Below, piece after piece: positions 57,407 through 64,000 of a DNA stretch of 64,000 bases. The number at the start of each line of letters is the position of its first letter. Position 1 is the first letter of the stretch. The notes under the pieces were generated by a model. That model was not told where the DNA came from. It was given only the letters and a program-made list of their open reading frames with translations, and made no database searches. Source of the stretch: Zingiber officinale (Eukaryota; Streptophyta; Magnoliopsida; Zingiberales; Zingiberaceae). The stretch spans positions 3,656,205 to 3,720,204 of the forward strand of contig NC_055987.1 in assembly GCF_018446385.1 (NCBI RefSeq). Direction: 5' to 3'. A program made the translations under genes and the position numbers.

Positions 57407-60390
57407 AATACAACAAAGCTATGACCAAGTGCTTTTGAAGCAAATTCTCCCCTAGGAAGGCTATCACATTGTTTGCTCACTTCAGCTAAAATTGCATCAA
57501 CATTGACACCATCTCCAGCAATGACAAGAACTACCTGACTGTCAGGACCATGTTCTGCCTGTAAAATTAGCGATTTTATAAAAGAAGAGCACCAAACCCA
57601 TGGAACAACTATCCTTATAGCAATTTGAAAGGTTTCATTGTGGATTTTTATCAAGTCTTCAGGTAATAAATTCCAGCTACTGAAAATTACAACAAAAAAC
57701 ATTAATAACACAGGCACAATAGAACAAAAGACTCTGCACCTGAGAGAGTAGATCTGCAGCTATGTGAACTGGATTGGCATGTCTATCGGCGATGACCAGC
57801 ACCTCTAAAGGGCCAGCAGGCATATCAATGGAAACCATGGCTTCACTATTCTGCAAATCAGCCAAAGTATTCGCCAAGGATCATTCTCTTCGTGATCAAC
57901 AAAATGAACAGCTATGAGGATTGAACAAAAATTTAACTATTGTAGAGACATATCTCTAATACAATATCTATGAGATATATCCATACCAATTGAACACATT
58001 ACTGGGAATCAAAAATGAAGCCACGACACTGGCAAAGGTTATCGGAATTAGGGAGAAACAAATAAATAACACCCAAGTTGATAGGTCAAAGCAGATTTAT
58101 CTTTTTAAGTGTCAGAAAATTGATTGTAGATGATTTGTGTATTACCTGGGCAATGATGTAGTTGTTTCCACTCCAATCCTGAGTCTAGTTTTAATCGCTC
58201 AAAAATGATATTTGCATTCACTATTTAGAGGCTATCAATGTCACAATTTTTTAAGCTAAGAACATAAACATTATTATAGTTCCCACTGGCTATGAAACTT
58301 TCTTGATAAAATTTGGTTCCTGTGTTTCTGTTAATCACTTTTCCAGGAAATAACAGTACCTGAGGTACAAGATTCAATTTTATTCTTAAGGCAGGGATTT
58401 AGCTGAATGATTGTTCCTAACAAATCTTATCTGACCTATAGCTCCAAGTTTCTGATTAACTACAAAGGGAAAAGAGCTAATAGTTTACAGAAGAGCCAAC
58501 TGATCTGTCATTTCATTCCTGAAAGATCTAGAAAGGAATGGCCATATTATCTGTTACATTTTGATCTTCTTACTTAACATATTATCTTCTTCCAAAAATC
58601 ACCACAAAACAAGATAATTAATACTACAGATTTGATTTGATTTGATCACTACATTTCCAGTACCTCATGACAAGGAAAAAGTCATTTGTGCATAGGACTA
58701 AAACAAGGTAAGTAGATGTAATCAAATGATAAGAGCAATATTCATAGAAATGTGAGGCTACAGAATTATTATCATACCTAGAGAATCATTTTTGCAGCAG
58801 TAACATATTGATTTCCTGGCCCAAAAAATTTTTCAACCTGAAAAAAGCAATTAAAACATAGACGTAAAAGTAAGTGCAATCAATATTACATAATGCTTAA
58901 ACCAAATGAAGAGGAGTATCAATTAAAAGCTTGACAGAAAACAAAGATTGAGTTAGTAGGGAGATCCTGCACCACAAGAGAATCTCATATAGGTGTATAT
59001 TTGTTCATGTATGATATGTAGGATTGACACAACAGCTATAGGAGGGGGTAGTGAATAGCTGATGTCTGAAATACACAAATCAAAATCTTGAGTGCAAAGC
59101 TTAATTAAATGTTCGTTACTCAATGAAATAAAATAAGCAACACTAACTCCGTTGGTTCAGAACGCCTACATTCCAAATGTTTTTGTACTAACTAAATGAG
59201 AGATTCAAATATAGAATGCAGCAGAGAAATTTGCATACAATGCTCAGGCAACAAAATCCACCGTAATATAGTATCATATTCATGAAACAAGGCTTAATAT
59301 ATGTATATATATAATTGAAGCATGAGAATAATAGTTTGTGGTCAAGATTGCAAAAATGATGATTTTGTATGCAAGACAGCTCTCCTGTAAAAAAGTTTGT
59401 AAAAGTAGAAGATGAGTTAGTGCTAGTGTTCCTAGTTCCTACTCTTTCTAGCCAAGATGCTCACCTATCACTATTAAGTTTCCCAAAATGATAAAGAGAT
59501 ATCACCTCAAAATCAAGCTACATATACAAAGCACAAAATTACAATCCAGATAAAGCAAAGACAGAAGAAACTTGAAAATACTGCCAAACAAGAGATGCAA
59601 CTTTCAATGGTGAGGGTTTGCAATCAACGTATTAGATGTTTGTAAGGATTACCTTTGGGCAAGATGATGTTCCCCAAGCCATCGCTGAGATCGCCTAAGA
59701 TAGAATGCATTGATACCATTGTGAGAAAAGACTTGTTGAAGAAAAAAAGAATGAAAAGGGTTAGAAATTGACGAACCTGAGCTCCCCCAGCTTTTAGAAT
59801 GTGGGTGACGCTAGCTTTCTTTGCACAATATAACACTTCCTGTTGTCACATAATCATGTTAACCTATGTCTTAACATGGAAAACCAGTGTAGGGATAGTG
59901 ATGATAGATTATTTTTTAAGGCTACCTTGCAAATACTGCCATCACGACTAGGCGGAGTTGCTAGAACAATGGTTTTGCACCCGACAATCTGTGTAGGCTG
60001 GTGCATACATAAATAAATTAAAAGTTAAACCAGATCCTTTTGCCTAAATGTGTCAAAATTCACTATGACTACAACATTGGATATTGTAAACAAGGATACT
60101 ATACCACCGAGAGAATCAAAGCAGTTGAGGGTAAGACTGCAGTACCCCCTGGAACATAAAGGCCAACAGATGCAATGCACCGTGCTATTCTTTTGCACCT
60201 CACCCCCTTATGCATGTTCATTCTATGAATTCAGTCACAAGTACAAGGAAAATAAACAAGAAAAAGAAGGCTAGTGCCTTATTCTTACTTTCATATTCTC
60301 AATCTCCTTCTCAGGAATCCTTTGAGCAGCATGAAATGCATTAATATTGTCATAGGCCACATCAAACGCTTCTCTTACTATAGGATCAAG
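57407..60390 (-). pseudogene. HDH: Captured histidinol dehydrogenase gene segment, eight exons
   Basis: Histidinol dehydrogenase catalyses the last two steps of histidine synthesis in plastids. On the minus strand eight exons can be read: 60390-60289 ([19 protein letters not shown]), 60206-60105 ([15 protein letters not shown]), 59997-59926 ([15 protein letters not shown]), 59839-59777 (THILKAGGAQ), 59694-59653 (AISAMAWGTSSCPK), 58837-58778 (FFGPGNQYVTAAKMIL), 57850-57740 ([15 protein letters not shown]) and 57558-57407 ([12 protein letters not shown]). All junctions are GT-AG and keep frame. The zinc-ligand region LLSQ|AEH is retained across the last junction. The N-terminus (transit peptide) and the C-terminal third with the catalytic Glu-His are absent. 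TAG ends exon 6 where Gln is expected, and the conserved Ser of GPSEV is Leu. Intact introns show capture at the DNA level. It cannot make an enzyme. Confidence 0.93.
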
Positions 60391-60835
60391 CTTAACAATG
60401 ACAGAAAAATAAACCCACGGACAGCAGCTGGATCGAAAGAGAGGAGCTCGACGTCGGCAAGATCGGGAGAGGAACTCAGCGTTGGCTTGGAGAGGAATGC
60501 GGCGACACTGCCAGGCTGGGCTCTACACCGTGAACAGATGGCGATGCCCTAGCGCGAGGAGGCGGCGGTAGTCGAGTGGTGCCAGTGTGATCTGCGATGG
60601 CGGCTGCGTCAGAGCGACTGCAATAGGAAACTAGGGCACGGGAGAGGGGAAAGGGCGGCGGTGATTAGCAGTAACCGGCAGCACCCTCGACGGCTGGCGA
60701 TGGCTGTGGCTTCGGGAATGTGAGGGTAGCGGCGGCTGCGTCTTTCGCGGAGAAGTCGCGAAGGAGGAGTCGGAGATAGGTTTTTGTTCGTTTGAAGAGT
60801 CATAGAGAAGTGAGTTTTAGGTTTTTTTTCATGAA
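60391..60835. other. GC-rich segment inside CACTA, origin unknown
   Basis: It lies upstream of the first captured exon and is much more GC-rich than the rest of the element (60420-60780). It may be a further captured fragment such as a 5' end and promoter of another gene. The 64-codon frame 60803-60609 (minus) has no recognisable features. Confidence 0.4.
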
Positions 60836-61125
60836 GTTAAAAAAACTGTTGTGTTTTTAGGATTCAACAACATTCAATAGACAACAGTTTAATAAAACTG
60901 TTGTATATTATCACATAAGCAACACTAAAAGATAATAGTTTTTTAAAACCGTTGTCTTTGACACACATTAGACAACAGTGTTTTGAAAAACTGTTGTTAT
61001 TTAAAAAACATTATGGTGAACAACAACAGTTTTCAATAAAACTGTTGTTAAATGGAAAAAAGACAACAATTTCTTAAAAAACTGTTGTCTATTAGGTGTG
61101 GTTAAATCCAAAAATTCTTGTAGTG
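60836..61125. repeat. CACTA right terminal and sub-terminal repeats
   Basis: Repeated ACAACAGTTT and AAACTGTTGT motifs lead up to the TTCTTGTAGTG terminus. Confidence 0.88.
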
Positions 61126-62232
61126 AAGGGTTCTCCAATGGGGATGTTGCAGCAATAGGCTGAGCCGTACGTGGGGCTCGGGGGCTAGAGGGAGCTCGAG
61201 GGCGAGTGCGAGTAGCCGATCGAGGGACGCGAGCAGTCCGAGGGCGAGTGGGACGAGCCAAAAAAGAAGGTCGAACAGCAGGAGGTCTTCGGTGAACAGG
61301 TCTGGGCGGTGGATTAGCCGAGGAAGCCCCACCGATTGAGGTTGAAGATGAAAAGGGGAGGCTCTTCTTTCCAGGATAACTCGCCCTCGCCTCATTATCT
61401 CCATGTCACTCAGAGGAAGGGGATGAACCTCCGAGGCATGAGTTAGGACTTCCGCTGCACCAGGTAAAGTGTGAAGCAACTTGCCACCGAAGAAGAGTAA
61501 AGTACTCAAGAAATGAGGACAGAACACAAAGAAATACTTACCCAGTGAGCGAGGCGTCTCCTGGGTCAGATTGCTCAGGCGGAAGTAGGACAACATTTCC
61601 TCCGATAGTAGACGCACTAAGTTAATGCGCCAGCCTGCCAAGCGAGATGAGGCTTCCAAATAGGAAGTGTCGAGATGAAATTCGCCCAGTTCAGGAGAAG
61701 AGGGAAGTGATTGTTGCCATCGTAGAGGCCACTCTACGTCGCGAGGAAAGGCAATAAAGAAAAATTGGTTTCTCCAGCTATGGTCGGAAGGCGGTAAGGA
61801 GGAGAAAAAAATTAGTGCGAAGACGGGGCTGAAAGCGAAATACGCTTTCTTCTTGGTGCCGTAAAGTGAAGAAGCAATGAAATAAGTAGGCGGACCAGGA
61901 TATTTCACACACTTCACACAAAATTACAAAGCTGCAGAGGAGCCTTATGGAATTGGGTGTCAGCTGCCCCAGAGGAATACGGAAATAGCGGCCGATATCG
62001 ATAAAGAAGGGATGGATGGGAAGACGGAAACCAGCCACAAATTGTTCTTGGAAAAAGGTACTGGAGCTAATAGGGGGCTCAAAAAATCGATGTACTCCAG
62101 TTGGGATGATCACTTGCATGTCATCCTCGACCCCATAAGTGTAGCGTAAGTCATCTCGAACACATTCATCAAAAGAAGAAGAGCCAGGGTAAAAAATGAC
62201 ACCAAAGAAGAAAGGAAAGAAGAGGATGTCAT

Positions 62233-63028
62233 GATAAGAGGCGAAAAAGGATCAAATAGAAAGGAGCGGAAGCGGGAAGGCCGCAAGTACAGGGTAGAAG
62301 CAAAGAAGGCCAAACGTTGCAAAGCGAAAGAAAGGAGAATATTTATAGGCGCCTGGCAAAGGGGTATTTTCGTCAGATTATCATCCGTAAGCGCAAAATA
62401 ATTGGCGGGAACAACAAGAGCGGTAGGATCAGCTTTGGGAATAACGCCTAGGGGCATGCGGGGAAAAGTGTTGGCACGAAGTACGAAGAGGCGGACATTG
62501 GGAAAAGACATCTTGGTCTCAAAAAAGTAGTTGTGCTTTCCCGAGCTGGCTTATCTCCTAAATAATAACTGGCATATGAGCAGACCTGAAGAAAGAGTGG
62601 TTCAGATCTATAGTTGATTTCCTAGTCATCCTCAACACAGACCGGAACCCGGACGAATACTGGCCTGTAAATTTTTAAGGACTTGGACTTCAAACTTAGA
62701 CCGACCTGTAAAGGAGAACGAGGAAAGATCGAAAAGTAAGAATAAGGCAAAATTAGTAGGAGAAGGTAAGGAAGCAGGTCAGGAAATTAGAGAGATCCCT
62801 GACCATGGGTAAGTGAGATCTAAAACAAAAGTCCAAAATATGAACAGGAGAAGGATCGAGTGTCAACAACAATAGATCAACACAATGTCAGCTGATTACT
62901 ATGATAAACGTCAAAGGTCCACTACTAAGGCATATCAAAAGAAGCACAAGCATGTCAAAGAAAGACGTTGGAAGTAGAGGTTGTTCAAGTACAGTTTCAC
63001 ATCAAGGCATATAATACACAGTGCCTGT
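62233..63028. other. Region upstream of Tat element 2 antisense gene
   Basis: It contains a minus-strand TATA box at 62341-62347. Otherwise it has no credible coding sequence. It shows no resemblance by eye to the Tat element 2 LTR, so the 3' LTR does not lie here. Confidence 0.5.
62341..62347 (-). promoter_or_regulatory. Candidate TATA box of the Tat element 2 antisense gene
   Basis: ATTTATA on the + strand reads TATAAAT on the minus strand, about 110 bases upstream of the antisense ATG at 62232. Confidence 0.5.
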
Positions 63029-63933
63029 CTAGAGAGGGTTGTCTGCGGGAGTCGAGTTATCAACAACAGGGTCTGCGGGGGGTTCAGGCGAGTCTGGAGC
63101 AGGGGCAGCCGGAGGTTCAGGTAGAAGGAAGAAGTCGTCGTCATCCTTGAAGGAGGGGAAGGACCCATCAGGAATTTCATCCAAGATGCGGTCTACGTCT
63201 ACAAAATCCTCCGAGGGGACAGATAAAATCATGTTCTGTTCCAGCATTTGACGAGCTCCTCCATCCACGCCGCAACATACCATGAAATGCATTGCATCAC
63301 CTATTTTCTTTATGAAGAAGGGGGAGGTGACATATGCTCGTCTGTAGGCCCTCAGTCGACCCACTTCGCCTGCTTGATACTCGGCCAACTGTGTCTGGGC
63401 TTTCTCCGTGGCGCGCGAGCTTGAGTCAGGGCCTCTCGACTTTGGGTGACCTCCTCTTAAGCTTGCAGAAGGTTGGCTTGCACAGCCTTAAGAGTTGCTT
63501 GGCTGGCCTCCCATTGGGTTTGGAGAGTCTTCTCCCGGTCGGCGCTAGAAGCAAGCTGACTTTGGACTTCCGCCAGGGTCTTTTGAAGACTCTCTCTGGT
63601 TCCTTGTAAGCCGGCCAGTTGAGCATCCTTCTTTTCTAGCTCAGCCGCCAGCTCTTGGCGCTTTTCTACCTCGGAGGCCAAAGCCGACTTACTGGTCTGC
63701 ACATCTGCTTCCAAGACCCTTATTTTGTCAAAAGCTGCATGGGAAATATCGCGGGCTGTGTTAGCAGATTCTCCAAGAAAGTGAAGATATTGTGCTAAAT
63801 CTCCAGGAGTGGGGTTAAGTGGGTCGCGAGGAGTCAAGGGCAGCTCTACTTCCTCTAGTCGAGCTTTCAGCCTTTCATTTTCTCTGAGCAAGTCACAGGC
63901 GTACTTAACGATACTTAGATTGGCGGAGCAGGC
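63029..63933 (-). pseudogene. Further antisense gene of the same family, last exon only
   Basis: A splice acceptor (TAACACAG) precedes an exon starting at 63933 (ACSANLSIVKYACDLLRENE). It encodes a coiled coil (LRENERLKARLEE...) and a C-terminal block (AEYQAGEVGRLRAYRRAYVTSP...VDVDRILDEIPDGSF). This matches in order the last exons at 55390-56118 (IYKEGENDR...DHDRILKEI) and 29909-30562. An acidic, proline-rich tail (63120-63030) follows. A frameshift lies between 63388 and 63457. It is either a tandem second antisense gene in Tat element 2 or the end of another Tat-like element. Upstream exons are beyond the window. Confidence 0.75.
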
Positions 63934-64000
63934 CTGTGTTAGATATCAAAAGAAAAGTTATAAAAATTGACAGTCAAGGGACATAAAAGCAATAGGACTT
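63934..64000 (-). other. Start of an intron of the partial antisense gene
   Basis: This AT-rich sequence lies next to the acceptor at 63934-63935. The donor is not certain within the window. Confidence 0.4.

Larger units (their letters stand above)
56955..61125 (-). mobile_element. Non-autonomous CACTA (En/Spm-type) transposon carrying a host gene segment
   Basis: The ends are CACTACAAGAA (56955) and TTCTTGTAGTG (61125), perfect 11-bp inverted repeats of CACTA type. Three-base flanks are GAG and AAG, a target duplication with one mismatch. Both ends carry the sub-terminal inverted motifs typical of this superfamily: repeated ACAACGGTTTTTCACCGTTGT on the left (56970-57236) and ACAACAGTTTT...AAAACTGTTGT on the right (60838-61095). 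No transposase is encoded. The 4171-bp element carries exons and introns of a histidinol dehydrogenase gene. It splits exon 2 of the Tat element's antisense gene. Confidence 0.93.
55390..62232 (-). pseudogene. Antisense spliced gene of Tat element 2, interrupted by CACTA
   Basis: The minus-strand gene has the same layout as 29909-32103. Exon 1 (62232-61543) has YFRIPLGQLTPNSIRLL but carries two frameshifts. Intron 1 is 61542-61455 (GTAAGT...GGTGCAG), at the same position and phase as in element 1, before (A/T)EV. Exon 2 runs from 61454 and is interrupted by the CACTA element (61125-56955), then continues to 56186. It is Ser/Pro-rich and has a long G run near 56221-56232 that shifts the frame. 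Intron 2 (56185-56119, GTACCC...TCGCAG) is phase 0, as in element 1. Exon 3 (56118-55390) is a coiled coil ending with YKEGENDR and DHDRILKEI. A Trp at SWRNQFFFI marks the position of the stop in element 1. The gene is no longer functional. Confidence 0.8.
35784..64000 (+). mobile_element. Second Tat-type Ty3/Gypsy element, extends beyond window
   Basis: The 5' LTR, primer-binding site, gag, protease, RT, RNase H, second RNase H and integrase are in order, followed by an antisense gene. The whole is interrupted by two nested insertions: a Copia-like tandem (37867-50239) and a CACTA transposon (56955-61125). No 3' LTR is present before the window ends. The left edge is inferred from the TGATATGG start matching the usual TGAT...ATCA ends and could be off by tens of bases. 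Apart from nested DNA, at least 11 kb of the element are visible. Confidence 0.85.

Noticed and set aside
57407-60390. Histidinol dehydrogenase as a working host gene
   Set aside because: Both ends of the gene are missing, an exon ends in a stop codon, and the segment lies entirely between CACTA termini.
61102-61455. Continuation of the minus-strand frame from 61917 through a leucine-rich stretch
   Set aside because: It reads through the intron at 61455-61542 and then into an out-of-frame translation of the Ser/Pro-rich exon. Another frame fits exon 2 better.

Overview
The window is plant nuclear DNA, almost certainly from a monocot with a large, repeat-rich genome. A member of Zingiberales is my guess from the style of the Copia gag and Tat elements, but the sequence does not prove it. 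Nearly everything is nested transposable elements layered around one host gene: a CC-NB-ARC-LRR (NLR) disease-resistance pseudogene on the + strand, whose parts lie at 16357-16382, 21197-22723 and 33487-35628.

Layout. (1) 1-9789 is a decayed Copia element with 2.6-kb LTRs, itself inserted in a Ty3/Gypsy integrase relic (9790-10878). (2) 10879-16356 is AT-rich host DNA with a possible tail of another NLR (12034-12085), degenerate local duplications, a 977-bp fold-back element and the probable NLR leader with a 5'-UTR intron. (3) The NLR starts at 16357 and is cut after about eight codons by a minus-strand Copia element (16383-21196), whose 3' end has been replaced by a reversed Gypsy LTR. CC and NB-ARC resume at 21197, and a small frameshift lies near 22620. 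(4) A Ty3/Gypsy Tat-type element (22724-33486) sits exactly at the MHD motif. It carries gag-pol, tandem repeats and a spliced antisense gene. (5) The LRR half of the NLR is still open, 33487-35628. (6) From about 35784 to beyond the window end lies a second, larger Tat element. Its gag is split by a tandem Copia-like array (LTR-internal-LTR-internal-LTR, 37867-50239) with a perfect 5-bp target duplication. Its antisense gene is split by a CACTA DNA transposon (56955-61125) that carries eight exons of a histidinol dehydrogenase gene. A further partial antisense gene ends the window.

No element looks autonomous. Coding regions are broken by stops that mostly look like C-to-T changes, by small deletions and by nested insertions. 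The most noteworthy points are the captured histidinol dehydrogenase segment, the spliced antisense gene shared by the two Tat elements, the three-LTR tandem retrotransposon, and the Tat LTR that places a TATA box upstream of the intact LRR frame with the MHD methionine as the first ATG.
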